A DNA stretch of 64,000 bases from Nemopilema nomurai (GCA_003864495.1 ML133376.1:186001-250000); one strand, 5' to 3'. Shown: positions 10,713 through 24,459, counted from the stretch's first letter. Translations and numbers: made by a program. The notes: generated from the sequence alone by a model not told the origin.

Positions 10713-13700
10713 TCATTTTGAAGGATAGCGCTCGATGATCATACCGTGTCCCTGGAAAATAGGAGAATGGTCAATGAGTGTGTGCGAGGCTACAGTAATA
10801 TGAGCAGGCATCTGCGCTAAGAAAGTTAATCTTTTTAATCGCAGATAAAATAATTTTCACTGTTGAGAGTTCCAAACTTGCTACTTCTTCTCAGTACGAC
10901 TTACAATCTTAGTTGGTATAAGATACTTAAAAGCATTGATTAGCCACGTGTCCACGCTAGAGAACCGAATACACACTGATATTATACACACATACCTACG
11001 CAGAGTTAACCCTAAACAAAGCAGACAAAGGTACTCACGTGTCCACCTGCCGCACAAGCTGCAACTAAGGCTAATTTCTTGTCTTCCTTGATCAGTCTGT
11101 TAGCTGCCGTGGCCACCAACCGGCATCCAGTTGCACCGAATGGGTGTCCGATCGACAGACTGCCTCCCCAGAGGTTCAGCTTGTCCATGGGGATCTGTCC
11201 AACCTACAACGTGACGCAAGAACACTCAAACATTGTGACGTAAGAACGCTATAACATTCTGACGCAAGAACACTATAACATCCTGACGTAAGAACACTCA
11301 TACATTCTGACGTCAGAGCACATTCAAACACTTCGACGTCAGAGCACATTAAAACACTTTGACGTAACAATAGATATAAACACTTTGACGAATCTTGAAA
11401 ATTTGTTCCTTTGGTACAACGAGTCCTTGAACGATTGCACTAAAGTAACCAAATAATTGATTGTGATTTTCAACCAAATTATAGACTATTCCATGGCTCC
11501 CGTCAGTTCGTCATTTCAATGGGTCGATACAATCTGCCTTTTCTACCAACTACTTTAGCTTGCTTTATTTACCCATAAAATAATCCAAGACTATCCTGTT
11601 GCTTTTCTTACTGACCATGAACTGTCTCTCTATAACTAAGGGAATATAACCTGCAAATTACAGGAACTATTCCTTTCACATTAGCCTTATAACCAACAAG
11701 ATTACATCTCACCACTTGAAACAACCACTCTCCTACCCTCTCCTCCCTCCTACGATTCCAGCTGACATACAAATATAGCATGGGACTTACTATTCATACG
11801 CTTTACTATTCAATGACGCCATGCTCAAGGGAAATCACAGGTATCCTCACCTTCTCACTTCGTCCCATAACATTTTTTCCGAACCAATCAGAGTCCATTG
11901 CCTTCAAATTTGCTAATATTTGACCCTATAAGAGGATAAGAAAGAGGATGCATCATCAGTGGACAATTCTGAAAACAAAAAATGCAGTAATAGTTATAGT
12001 GAGAACGTTATTGGGCGCCAAAAGGGCAGCTGCCGAAATTGATATAGACATCATGGTGAATCGCATTGCATCATAACAATGTCTACATAGAAAATCAAAG
12101 AAAAATTCATAAGGTTGCTCATAATGAAACGTCAAATGTTGACGTCATATGGGATCTGGTAATTAATGACGTAAAAACACTAAAACTTTAGATGTCATGC
12201 ATTATCCAAAGATGATTCCAAGGGTGATCACCATCTCAGGGGTGAAATCAATAGATTATGAATTATATTTGACTTGGTGAAAACTTTCTGCCTACCATAA
12301 ACTAGAAGGAAAACAACAATCTTGCATGAAATAGGCCATATTGTAGCAAACTGATGTTACAGTTAGGGTAGAAGACACATATCATTATGATGAATTATTT
12401 AACAATTGAAATAGCCGCAGCATGTTGGCATCAAAACAAATGTTTTTGAGATTTAGAACAACAGTTCTACTGAAAAAATTCAACCCTTTCTTCTATTTAA
12501 AATTGTTTTAAAAAGAACACAGAATTAAAATCGACAATCGAAAGTTTCCAAACTTTGAAGCAATTTATTTAGAGTGAGAGACGAGGCAAATCTTGAGTGT
12601 ACTTTCAATTAAAAAAGACAACGAAGCCATTGAAACTTTAATAAGACGTACTAGTATTGAAGCGTAGTGCAATAGGAAAAAGAATATAATTTCGAAACGA
12701 TTTGAACAATAGGAATTTGGCGAGAAAATAAAAGACACTTCCTGAGAAGCTCAAACCATACTTGTGGTGAAATAGCAGTTCTGGCTTTGAAGTATAGGTA
12801 TGATTGGTATGATTGGATATGAGATTACGAACTTACGGCAAAGGCTTCGTGGATCTCGAAAACATCGATATCAGAAAGTTTTAGGCCAGATTTGTTGAGG
12901 ACATCTGGAACTGCATAGGTTGGCCTGAAAATCACATCAGTAATCACATCAATAATCACATCAATAATCACATCAATAATCACATCAATTATCACATCAT
13001 CAATAATCGCATCAATAATCACATCATCAATAATCACATCAATAATCACATCATCAATAATCACATCAATAATCACATCAATAATCACATCATCAATAAT
13101 CACATCAATAATCACATCATCAATAATCACATCAATAATCACATCAGTAATCACATCAATAATCAATATCAACTGTTGTTATTCATAAGTCTGAGGACTC
13201 ACGCTGTACAGCCAAGTATTGCGACGTTACTGGCAGTGGTCAAGTAAAGGTGAACTATTGGTCATATTCTAGTGTCGAAAATAATACACCACTTCGACTA
13301 ACCAAGCTCATGTGATCATTGGGAGCCTGTGCGAGATTTGGGGTGTAAAAGCGCTCTTTGGTAGTCAACCTTTTTACTTGTACGAAGCATCTTGGCGTAC
13401 TGTCAAAATCTTGCGACTAGTTCCTTCATTTACATCGTCATTCGAGTTTAAACCTTTAGTGATTGCGAGATTAAGAAATGGGGCATTTGAATATAATAAC
13501 GAGAATTCGCTTAGGTTAACTTGATGGCGATAATTACCCAAGGAGAAGCTGGTCCTTAGGATCGATGGCGACGAAGGTGAATTCTCTGTGAAAGAAACAA
13601 AATTCACAAAATTGACCAACTGAAGGGTATTGAGTGTATTAATGGATTCCTCAACAAAGTGTCAAGTGTTGAATTTCTCCAACACTCAAAAATACTTTTC

Positions 13701-16700
13701 CAGGGTCAGACTTGACAATTACATTACATTCGAAAGCTTACTTTACAACACCAGGCGAATGACAAACACGATTTTAGTAGTTAGTGAATACATTAGTTGT
13801 TCACTTTGGTTGTTGGTTTTTATAACGAAGAAAAAGTCTATATTTCCTATCAGCCGAAGAAAAAGATCCAGAAGCTGGACTTTATGCAAATCACCATTCA
13901 ACAGACAAATAAACCTTTGGATCATTCAACTGCATCGAAATATGACTGAATACGAATGGCCCTTCCACCTTTGATTTTCATGCAAAAAGTACAAGAATCA
14001 AATTGAAATTGACCGCCTGTTTCATGATGAGTGTGGAAGAAACAAGAAATAGTGTCCATAGAAAAATCAGTCAAATAAAAATCTTAGCAACCCAAGACAA
14101 AAAAGCTTCAACAAAGAGATTGGAGTATACCTGAGATAGGCCTTTGGTTTGAAGCCCAACTTTAGCGCCTTCTCTTCGGTCATAAGGAGGACAGCAGATG
14201 CACCGTCGGTCTGAAGACAGAGAAAGTCAATTCAAAGATTCAGCAAATCAAAACCAAAAGGGAAAGGAGACATTTGCAGATGGGTAATATTCCAAACGGG
14301 AGGAAGGTTAGCAGATGTTTACAAGTACAAGCAGGAAGATGAGTAGATGGGTAATCCTAAAAACAGGAAAAGGGAGTTGTGAACGGTCCTAGGTTGAAAA
14401 AGCAAGATTCATAGGTAAGAGACAAGCGTGTAAGCAAAAACTTAACATCAGATTTAACTGGCGTCAAACAAACAATATGTAAGAATGACAGTTTTTGATA
14501 GCTTGAAGAAAATTTCGCAAAACAGGAACAGACCTGGAGGCATCAAAAGCGTATTACTTTTCAATTTTTCTCTCTTTTAAGGCCCAGATGTATCTTTAAG
14601 CTTAAAACAATCTTTGTTAAGCATATTTGCCATTTCCAAAAAATACCATGCATTGTACGGTGTTCATGTACATAGAATAGAATGCGACAAAAACGAAGGA
14701 CTGAGTTAGCATACAAGGAATGAGGCATTGGCAGCGGTGATGGTCCCATGGGGCTTAATGAATGCTGGCTTCAATTTGGCCATCTGCTCCATAGTAGAGA
14801 CGCGAACACCATTGTCCAAAGTGACTGGGTTGGCTACACCTGCAAAATCAAACGAATCCCTCGGGTTAAACGCAGATTTAAGAAACAGCCTGGTGGAGAC
14901 ACGCGGGTTTCCACAGTTCTGACCAAGATATTCATTGCTATTGACCCCCCTTTTCAACCAGCATCAACATCTTGCTGTTGCCTTGCCCCATCAAATTTTT
15001 GTCCGCATGTATCTTAAAATTAGGGTATCTTCCTTAGTGATTGGCCATTTGATGAATGCTTCGCTTACTACAGCTACACTAGACCAATTAAACTGCCCGA
15101 ATAATTTCCAAGCCGGTGCCTAAATTTGTTTTACATCTAATGCCTATGTAATTGTGTACCACTGTCAAAACATTGGAAAAATGTCGAGCTTTGAGTAAAG
15201 ATTACTGATGCAAGCCCTGGCAGGAGAGGTTTAAGAACAAACAAGCTCTAATCTGCTTATCTGAGGACACACAATCTTTGAAGATAAAATAGATCGAATA
15301 ACTGAGCCTATGGTACAGCCAACAAATTCAAACATTACAGAGAATTTTGCGATCTTAAAATACCAGAGCGGTAACATAAATATTTTGATAGATTAACAAA
15401 ACAAAGAAGAGAGCGAAAGATAGTGACAGAGGCTCCTCAAGGGCTAATGGACAGGAAAGGTTTGCAGTAATAGGCGGTGAAATAGAAAAGGGAAACTAAG
15501 TAATGAAGAACTGAAGAGAATAAATTTGTCTATAAAACGAAACGATAATTTGTTTTTGAAGATCAAAATTTGTTTTTGACGACAAATAACAAACAAAATG
15601 AAAAAATCAAAGATTAAAACAAAAAGAAAGAAATACCTGGTACTTTGTATGGTAAAACGTCATCAAGCAGCCCAGCCTAAAAATAAGTTTCAGGTCAAAG
15701 GTCATCACTGCAGGTGACAAGGTTACCAAGAAGAGGGTCAGCACGAATCAAATGAAAAACGGCATTATGGCGTCACATTTTTGGACTCAGCCAAAAGTAA
15801 GCAAGATTGTACAAAAGTTAACTACATTATCAACTTCACAAGAAAGAGTTGACTACTTTCTCCGTGTTCTATAGAGAATGGTCTGGGTTCTGCGATGACA
15901 TTTTTTACTATCTCTATATTGCAATAGTATCTTTATGAAAACCTCTCAACAAAGGTCGCTTCTTATATGTATCTCGTAGGGAACACAACTCACGTCCTGT
16001 GCCTTCTTTGCTAACGTGTGTGAACGAATTCCGTATTCATCCTAGGAGAAAACCGCTTCAAATTAATGCCTGCAAAATGTGATTTTTTACTACAAGTAAC
16101 ACTTAACGAGCATAACAACAACAATAAAAACAACATTCAGCAAACATAAAAGCAAGTGAACTGGCTATTCCACTGTGAACTGGCATAGAGTTGTTGGATT
16201 TAGTTAAATGCACTATCTATTCCGAGATATCATGCAAGTAGAGAACTTAAGCATAAACACATCAATTTCACTAGTCTCACTAAACAATCCTGGATTGGCC
16301 TTTGATAAACGCGATGCTTAAACTGCAAGACCGATTCCACTGCTAAATGAACACAGGATTACTCACCTGCTCTTGTCGGCTAACTTTGAATGCCGTACAA
16401 AGTCTGAAAGTATAGAGAGAATTTTAGGCCAAGCTTCCACTGAAAAAATCAGTTTCAAGACGATGATTTCTACAGGAACATCATTCGTCCTATTTCATAA
16501 TCAATAGCTGTACAGGAAATAAACATCCTGTTAACAAAACGAAGCCAATGAGGTCTTTCAGTGTCCAAGGCAGACATTCGGTCATTTTTATCATCCTTTA
16601 GATCTTAGATCAACATAGAAGTGTGTTGTTATCAGATTCGACACTTCCAGGGCTTGAGGCCAGTAAACATAGCGTCAAGTTGCTTCTAAGACAAGAAGCA

Positions 16701-19700
16701 CATACGAAGGATAGATATCGTTATTTTCATTTCGAAATGGATGCGAGGGAACTGGTGCCCAGCCTACCTGTCTGCGCTGTGTCCCATGGTCTCATTTGTA
16801 GAGAACTCAGCGATGGCGGGGAGCTAATGAGAAAACAGGCATACATAGTTAACCTCGCTTTGAATAGTGACGTATTCAGCATGGAAAACAAGCTTCAAAA
16901 GGCTTTCGATGAATCTATATGACGTCATTTACGCACCTCGGGTACAAGATGTTTTGGTCTCAATGATGCAAGTAGTCCTAGTTTCGCTCCCATTGTTTTC
17001 GCCTACAACGAACATAAGGGTATTAGAAAAAAAATCAGATGGAAAAAAGAGGTAAAGAAAGAAAGAAACCCACTCTTTTGTAAAAGGTTTCACGTCAAAC
17101 TATATGGTGCTCAGCGATACAACGAATCAGATTCTGAATTGCAGAGAAAAAAGCAGGCAACATAAGTGGGTGTTATCTATGGGCTTTTAAAAAAATACTT
17201 TGCAAAGTGAATATTTAAAGGCAAGTTAGGCGCATGATACAAGGAAAGTAAGGCAGAGACCTTGGGCATTGACATCATCTTGCCACGCATCGCTCGATTG
17301 AATTTGATTGGCACGTCAGACATGAAATCGACACCCCCCGCGATGGCCGTGTCAATCATTCCTGCCTGCATGAAACCAATCACTGCAAAGGAAAGGGACT
17401 GGGTATTGGCTTGATCCAATGGCGTTGTATCAATAGCTGCTTAAAAAACCAACCATCAAATGAAATTCTGCTCACTTAGAAGTCATGTTTATGAGATTAA
17501 CATAGTTGCCATGTTCCCGGGATTTATACCAAAATTCAATTTTCTTGACTCTCTCCTTATATCTGCTTCAAATGTAAATTCAACTAACTCTACTGTTTCT
17601 TAAATAATGTCAGCCGTTTATTCAAAATCAAACTAGATCCCGTTTAATAACTGCCCATCAAAACGATAATTTTCACTACACTTGCGCCCTTTTCCTCTTA
17701 ACGACAAAGAGGCTAATGCCTTTGAATGGTTGCCTTGCATGAACGAAAAACAAGCAGATCGCTATTAGAAGACAGAATAACTTTCTACTGAGCGCAGGCG
17801 ATACAGCTAGTACCAGGCCTGCAGGCCTAGAGCCTTACTTGTAGCGATTGCCTGGTTCGATGAAATGCATGCCATGGTCACGGTGTGGGCGGGGATTCTG
17901 TCCGTAAACCCAGCACTGAGCATTGCCTGCGGAGAAGAAAATCAATCGGTTGCTTAATGAAAAGTTGCTGGCAAAAATCCAAAACACGAGTTTTCTAGCC
18001 CGCATACCTTTACTTCGAAATAACCTATATATAACAATTTTCGAACGATTTACACAATTAGGCATTTGAATTCGTTAATTTCTTCCACAAAGTATGGTTT
18101 TTTAAATCAAAATAATATATAGTACTATAAGAAGTCTTTTTAAAAATTTACAAATTCGATGCTGCAACGCTATTTACATAGCATTTCTACAGAGCTACAT
18201 TTCTAAAGAATTTGCTTACACAAATCAAGCAACGGAGCTGTAACATTGATGGAGAACTATACGGATCCAGTGTGAAATATTGATCATCTCAACATCTAAG
18301 GGTCATTCGTTTACCTTCTTGTGCAGACCGACATGTTACAAAAGAACATGCTTTTGATCACTGACTTAAATCAATTATGTCCATTTGAAAATATATCTGG
18401 ACATTTGGAAGTTAAATTATAATTATTCATATAATCGTGAAGTACAACAATGAAGTACAATGAAATCCTTTTGACCATTAACATTATCAGCAATAATACC
18501 TCGCGCGCGATATTTGTTGTCTTAGCTTCTTGTATGACAGTTCCGATGCATACATAATCAATATCATCTAGAACAAACAACATACACTTTATGTCTCTGA
18601 TTGCTCAAAGTGAACACAATTTGAAAAAACGCTTTGTACTATAAAACTTAAAAATAAAACGGAACAGAGGAACCATAATTTTTCACATATATAAAAAAGC
18701 ATTTTTTCGTCTGCCACTTCTCAAAGAATGCAGACATAAAACATAAACACAAGAGGCAATATGATACAGATGCATGACTGAAAAACATAACACTCTCAAG
18801 GAGCAATGATAATTTTCAACAGTGTAAAAATGGGTTTATCTATTTATTCACGTAAAGTACATGAGTCACTTCAGAGAAAGAGCATCCTATTTAGCTAACA
18901 TGTGGATTTAGAACTTCACGAAGAGTTTGTTACCTTGAGACACTCCAGTTTTTTTCAGAATTCCCCTGTAAAAAGAAATAACTTGGTCATGCATGTAGAA
19001 TTTGAGCTAGGACTATAAATTCTTTCGTGTCTATTGAGAGACCTTGAGAGGCTTTTAAAGGCTCCCATTTCCTGTCTCTTTCAAAACAAAAACTGTCATG
19101 TTTACAGAAGAAACTTATTTCTTAACGTTTATAGTCCAAACACAAGGAAACGTTTTCACCTTGCATCTTTGTGACAGATCTAATCTGTCATCTTATATGC
19201 TGTTCAATAACAAGCTGTCATAGAAATCATGGCCATTAGAAATCAAACCCAAAAAACATAATGAGATTTGATTTAGATCAATGCTAAAACAGTGTTTGAC
19301 TGTATCAATTGCAAACATGCATAAAGTCAATGTGTAAAGACAAATGAAAAACCCACAGTAATGCCTCTCTTTGTAGATCATGTGGCATCAAATTTTTATA
19401 TCTGTTGAAGCAATGTAGCTAATGCATAAACAATAGTTTATAATCATAAACTCTAAGAAAACAAATATCACATCTTTATGCATACTTCACTACGCACCTA
19501 TATTTACAAAATGATGACATATTAAATCAGTTAGAAAATAATTATAATTTTTGCAAGTAGAAAATTTCATTTCATACTTTCATAATTTTCTTATATTTTC
19601 TCTCTGGGCAGGCATGGGAAAAACCCACATTGCAGAAAAGATTTGTTTTACATATGAACACTCAATCTAAATAATCTTGCAGATATCCAAAGTCTTGGTG

Positions 19701-21657
19701 CTAGCATATAATTCTCACAATAGCAAAAAACAGAGGAAACATAAATTTGGGATGCTTAAGTAATTTTGGTATGACATTCAGTAGTTCAAGTATGCAAAAT
19801 CTCACAAGTTGAATAGCTTTAAAAGGACCAAAATGGTTGACAATTTTTTTGATATTGGGCAAGCTAGGTCGTCTGGGAGTTTTTAATTTTTTCATCACTT
19901 ATTACAACCCTCCAATGTTTTTCGAACTGGCTATTTATTATAAGTATACTTAATTATGTAAATATCATATTTCTCCTCATTCTTCAATCGCAAAGTTTTG
20001 AGGTGAAACATTTTTTGATTGCATAGTCCATTACAATTCAATGTTCTGTTTATCTAAGGCACTGGAGGTGCTTTCAATTAAGACTATATGTACAATTAGT
20101 TATTAATCTCACTCTGTTCCTGAAAGGCAAAATGGAATCCTGGCCCCATCTACCAGCACAATATTTTTACCACCTGGAAGACAAAAAAAAGCACACCTTA
20201 CATTCAAGCATTTCTAGCTAAGACATGAATCATAATATGTCTTCTTGACTTTAAGAGGGTGTGTATAGAATTCATGGGCAGACAAGAAGAAAAAAATAAT
20301 TAAGAAGACAGATGAGACAAAGTGTGATGGGGCTGAGTTTATTACTGCTTTTATCTAAGTGACTTTGTGAAACCAGCAGCCTATAGTCAATATAATCACA
20401 CAAGGTGATGCAACTATTGTAGCAATCGCTTTATCAACTCACATCAATTAACAAATCAATCAACAGCTTCTATAAAACAATCCTAAATTAATATTATTTA
20501 TAACTGATAGTTGCTAGTTTGGCAAAAAGGTTAGAGTACATACTCCTTTGCTTTAAAGAAGCTGAAGCACTAAAGGATCTTGCAGCAACACCTGAAAAAT
20601 TAGTAGAGTATGTTCATAATAGCAATATAAGAGATGTGCATACAAATATTAAATAGTTTGATTGTTTTCCATACTGAGAACTTAAACTGAAACTTGTCTT
20701 GCAGGCTTTTAAGCAACTGATTTCATGATAGTAAATGATAATTTTAAATGTTTTTTCACTTCATACTCCAGGTCAAGATAAATAGACCTTTGTGAAAAAT
20801 CTAAAGAGTTAGACACACGTGTTGAGACATGTAAAAGGAACCATGATTTCAACCCTCTTTATATGTTTAACAAAACTCTGAGCATGAGTCCTTAGCTTGG
20901 CCAATTTAAGGTAGCCATAGCCTTCACCGTATTTCATTCCAATTTAAGGAAGCTGAAAGCGAGCAGTAACACCTCTTAACTGGACATGGGCAATTGAACT
21001 TGAAAGGCAGCCTGCCAGAGGGGGTCAAGCAGACCATTTTTGTCCCCCCCCCCCTATAAGTGGCCAAAGGTTCTATCAGAAAAGCTTTCTTTTGAATCTT
21101 GGACTTATTTTCAAACGATGCTCAAGCATTATTTGGATTGCTAGCAGTATGAAAGAAAGCTTCCCAATATTATATCCCAAAAGATTCCTTACATTACATT
21201 CCAAATTTCATCGGCCTGAACTTTAAAGAGTGTTTTTCTTTTGATAAATTGAGACTTCTTTGCTCCTGTGGCAAATATTTGGCACTTCATCGTCTGAAAA
21301 TTTTTCCAACCTTCCTTGAGCCTGCACCTCCTAGCTACAATCCCATGCTATTTAACTTTGCTGCAAATTTGAAGTTGAAAGTGCCCCAGTTACATAAAAT
21401 GTCTGGGTCTATGCTAAGGATTTTTATCCATGCTTTGGGAACTACTTCTTGCTGGAAAGTTTTTGTCACGAGTAGCGTTGTTTGAAAAAGGGGTGTTGAG
21501 ATTTGCATACCTAGTACCGGTATACCCAAAGAATGGCCGATAGGTTTCGCATGATTTTCGCACGGAATATCAGACAGCAATGAAACTACATCTCACCTAA
21601 TACTTGCTGCGACTTGCATCCCTTGAATGCAGTTGATAGAAGTGTCCTTGAGGCCAT
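10713..21657 (-). CDS. HADHB: Mitochondrial trifunctional protein beta subunit, 3-ketoacyl-CoA thiolase
   Basis: Catalyses the last step of long-chain fatty-acid beta-oxidation, thiolytic cleavage of 3-ketoacyl-CoA, in the mitochondrial matrix. Twenty coding exons, all GT-AG and phase-consistent, 5' to 3': 21657-21597, 20591-20544, 20173-20113, 19401-19357, 18965-18934, 18567-18500, 17926-17839, 17382-17261, 17002-16937, 16823-16768, 16403-16367, 16041-15994, 15676-15637, 14839-14715, 14210-14131, 13585-13538, 12924-12837, 11925-11851, 11203-11039, 10751-10713. The sum is 1392 bp, 463 residues, close to the human length. The N terminus [11 protein letters not shown]...[13 protein letters not shown] is a typical mitochondrial presequence. 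Active-site landmarks are [10 protein letters not shown] (nucleophile Cys125), FEIHEAF (His367), [10 protein letters not shown] (His416) and the second Cys in AACAAGGH (Cys446). All key residues are present. The ATG has an A-rich upstream context. Donor 8 (AAG then GTCTCT) is weak. Identity is very secure; exon edges are from manual reading. Confidence 0.95.
11211..11390. repeat. Tandem array of TGACGT-containing 24-27 bp units
   Basis: About seven diverged units, each starting TGACG(T/C)(A/C)A and followed by words such as GAACACTCAAACATTC. Several contain TGACGTCA or TGACGTAA, the ATF/CREB core. The array begins 7 bp from the 3' splice site of HADHB intron 18. Similar scattered copies occur at about 12140-12180 in intron 17. 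Confidence 0.8.
12929..13164. repeat. Minisatellite ATCACATCAATA in HADHB intron 16
   Basis: About 19 tandem units, mostly 12 bp (ATCACATCAATA) with interspersed 15-bp variants (ATCACATCATCAATA). The array starts within a few bases of the exon 17 acceptor, so the last units form the pyrimidine tract and probable branch region (TACTGATGTGATTTTCAG on the - strand). Confidence 0.9.
15692..15704 (+). promoter_or_regulatory. Perfect DR1 nuclear-receptor element AGGTCAAAGGTCA
   Basis: Exact match to the DR1 consensus bound by RXR heterodimers, HNF4 and COUP-TF type receptors. It lies in HADHB intron 12, 15 bp from the exon 13 acceptor. In vertebrates DR1 elements control beta-oxidation genes through PPAR/RXR and HNF4; use here is inference. 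Confidence 0.35.
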
Positions 21658-24207
21658 TTTTCTCGTGAGACGACACAAGACTCGTGCGTATAGGCCCAAA
21701 GTGACCGAAGGAGAAGCTGACGGACTTTGATCTCCGAGTATCAACCTCGTCTTGAATTTCCAAAAGGCAATTGTGACGTCAAATATGATCAGTACTGGGA
21801 AAGTCAAATAAAGCAAAAGCAATTTTCCCATAATACCTAGAATTATATGAAGTACCCGAGGGCATTTTCTGAAAATTACCTTGCTGCAATGAACTGAGTA
21901 CATGTTTCGTGTAAAAAGGGAATTAGAATAGAGGGGGTTTCAATAACAACAGGGAAGGGCAGGAAGAATTCGCAGAATTAATAATCGACAGAAGACGGTC
22001 ATTCAATACTCTAGAGTCCCTTCTTCTCAAAAGTAGCTACATTCAATCGCTTATCAATTGGGGAACTCATAAGCAGTGATGGCGCCAGCTACCAAACAGT
22101 AGGGGAGGGGTGTGAAGAATGAAGCGAGTGTATTGGGCGGAGCCCTAAAGTTATTTTATGACTACGCCCCTCTTAAAGTAGGAAATGCTCTTTTTAAATG
22201 ATTTGAAACACCCTTTAACCTATAGGAAATGTCTATGTTTGTAGCAATCGCATGTTTTCAATAACTTGTGGCAGTTCCTAAAGCACAAAGTTTCAGGGAA
22301 AATGAAAGTACCTCCAAAGATCTTACCCCCGTCCTCCCCCATCATTTTCTCCTCGAATTTAGAAGAATTAGAAGATTGAACGTTTTTTCATTTCAATGTT
22401 TCACTTTATTTACAGTTAGTAGTTTCTAGCTATGCAAATTAAGCTAACAAAAACATACTATTTCCACTTCGAAACATCCCGTCCAATTTTCATTTGTTTT
22501 CTGATGGATTTGATATTAGGAATTCGCTCATTACCCATAATTATGACTTTCCTTAGCAAGACACTATGTTATAATGTTGCCTCTTTTGGCAATTTAATGA
22601 ACCAACAAATAAACAGCAAATACTATATTGAAATCCCCCATCCTCAATATCGTCTCGTTCCAAGCATTTATTAAAGTAGCTCTTTAATAAAAGTGACTGA
22701 GTTGCTAGCGTAGATCAGCCAGGTTTCGTATAGTCAAAGTACGGTTTTGCATCCAAATATCCATCATGATGATGTCACTAGGACAAGTGCTAAAGAGACT
22801 GTACTTCGATGTACAGGATCCTGCCACATTAATTTGCTGCTTCCCCTAGCAACTATAGCACCCACTGCTATAGTCTTCACGGGGGTAACCTTCAAAAATG
22901 CATTGCATTGCCCTGTCGAAAACTTGCTAGCGATCCTCGTATGTCTCACATTCCAATAGGTGCCACCCCCCTTATCACCACTAAACAATGCCGGTAACAC
23001 GAAGTTGTCCCACACAAATCCGGGGGAACTTGTCTTGCAGCACTACAGCATTGTTAGCGAGGAAGAGGGAGTGAATGAAAATAATTTTCATTAGCGTTGC
23101 AGAAAACACAAAAAATAAAAATTGCTTCTTTTTCGTAGGTTTATTAGTTCCATTGTTATTATCATAAATAATCATCTAAAAAGCATCTATAAATAAAAGA
23201 CGAAGGGACACAGTCTAAAAGAAATAAAAACATAGCATACAACTAAGCTCCTTTTCGTGCAGCGAGGTAATCGGTCGCGCATGTTATAGATAAAAAATGT
23301 CAAAATCAGTTACAAACAAGGAAGAATGCCAACAAAATGCTACGAAAACTATTGGGTGATGTTTCACCTTTCAACCTGCAGCCGAGTGCATCAGCAGTTG
23401 GGGGGAATGTGTTGGAGGGAATAGCTTCGAGTAACCAGAGCAAATATTCGTCTCAGTTTGGAACCGACTTATCATATCAACTGAGGGCTTGAGGAAGGTT
23501 TTGCCTGTTGCATGCCATATTTTAGGAAGGTTTATTAGTAATTTTCATTATAAAAAATTAAAGTGATTGTAAAAGCAATTTTTTTCAGTTGGTCACGAGA
23601 AAAAGTTTTAATAATGAAAATTGTAGCCGGAGGAGGGCTATGACGTTTTCAAGACATTGCAACTTATTCACTGACAAATACCTTGAGTTCATGAAAAAGG
23701 AAATTTCGTCACGGGGGTCAGTAACTTTGATGGGAAATTTTCTAAACTTAAGCTTGAAAAAGGATGCAGTCAATAAATTTTAAAAAACATTAGAAATCAC
23801 ATATAGGCAGCGTATCCCTAGCCTACTCTAACCCACAAACCAATTTCCAAGACTCGTTTGACAACCTTCAAATACTTTAATGACGGTACGGTTAAATTCA
23901 AGCTTTGCTAAGCCCAACTGGTGTCCTATGATCCCCAAACAACACTGAGAAACACAAATCAATCCACGTATTCAAATCAGAGTTCAAAAACATAAAACAG
24001 ACTTTAAAACGTTTGAAGCTAAAAACCACTATAAGCACTAAAAAGTCTAAGATATTGAAAAGTAGCCATCGCGGCTTTAGGAAATCATAATCGCAGCACA
24101 ACAGCGAGTTCTGGCATTTCGTCAAAAAATATTTCCTGATTTTGAAAAAAACTGGCGCACTCTCGTTCGGCTAAAAATGTTGCGACTTGACAACGATTTG
24201 GCAACGA
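21658..24207. other. Upstream region of HADHB, gene-poor
   Basis: Contains the HADHB promoter side. No exon of HADHA or any other recognisable gene was found on either strand. Open frames at 22432-22674 and 23589-23783 show no domain or splice support. No array or inverted repeat of note. Confidence 0.5.
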
Positions 24208-24459
24208 ATGGATCAGGGTCCGAAAAACATGGAAACGATCTTCAATTCTGGCTATAATTCATCTAACTTTCCTAGCCAGATACTCTCTAAGGGACTTCAA
24301 CTGACCAAAATAAGAGGTACTTGTCACGTGATTGATGATGAAAGTGAAAGCGAGGCATTTCAGATATTGCCAAATCAAAATGATCTTGGGCCTAAGCTCC
24401 CGAAGAATAGCAAACTAAAAGCTGGAAAATACAGTGTGGAGTTTGCTAAAACCTGCTAA
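24208..24459 (+). CDS. Small ORF, 83 residues, unknown
   Basis: ATG at 24208 to TAA at 24457-24459, with an in-frame stop just upstream (24172 region). The product begins MDQGPKNMETIFNSGYNSSN, has an acidic patch (IDDESESEA) and ends LKAGKYSVEFAKTC. No signal peptide, membrane helix or known domain. It lies between HADHB and the 3' end of the 4.1 gene, opposite in strand to both. It could be a small intronless gene or chance. Confidence 0.22.
   Translation: MDQGPKNMETIFNSGYNSSNFPSQILSKGLQLTKIRGTCHVIDDESESEAFQILPNQNDLGPKLPKNSKLKAGKYSVEFAKTC

Noticed and set aside
12929..13172. Open frame on the - strand encoding repeated IIDDV units
   Set aside because: It is the translation of the ATCACATCAATA minisatellite, whose unit is a multiple of three; only the last 29 codons (exon 17 of HADHB) are real coding sequence.
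19701..19898. Lys/Leu/Phe-rich - strand open frame inside HADHB intron 3
   Set aside because: Considered as the missing HADHB exon; the true exon is 19357-19401 ([13 protein letters not shown]), and this frame matches nothing.
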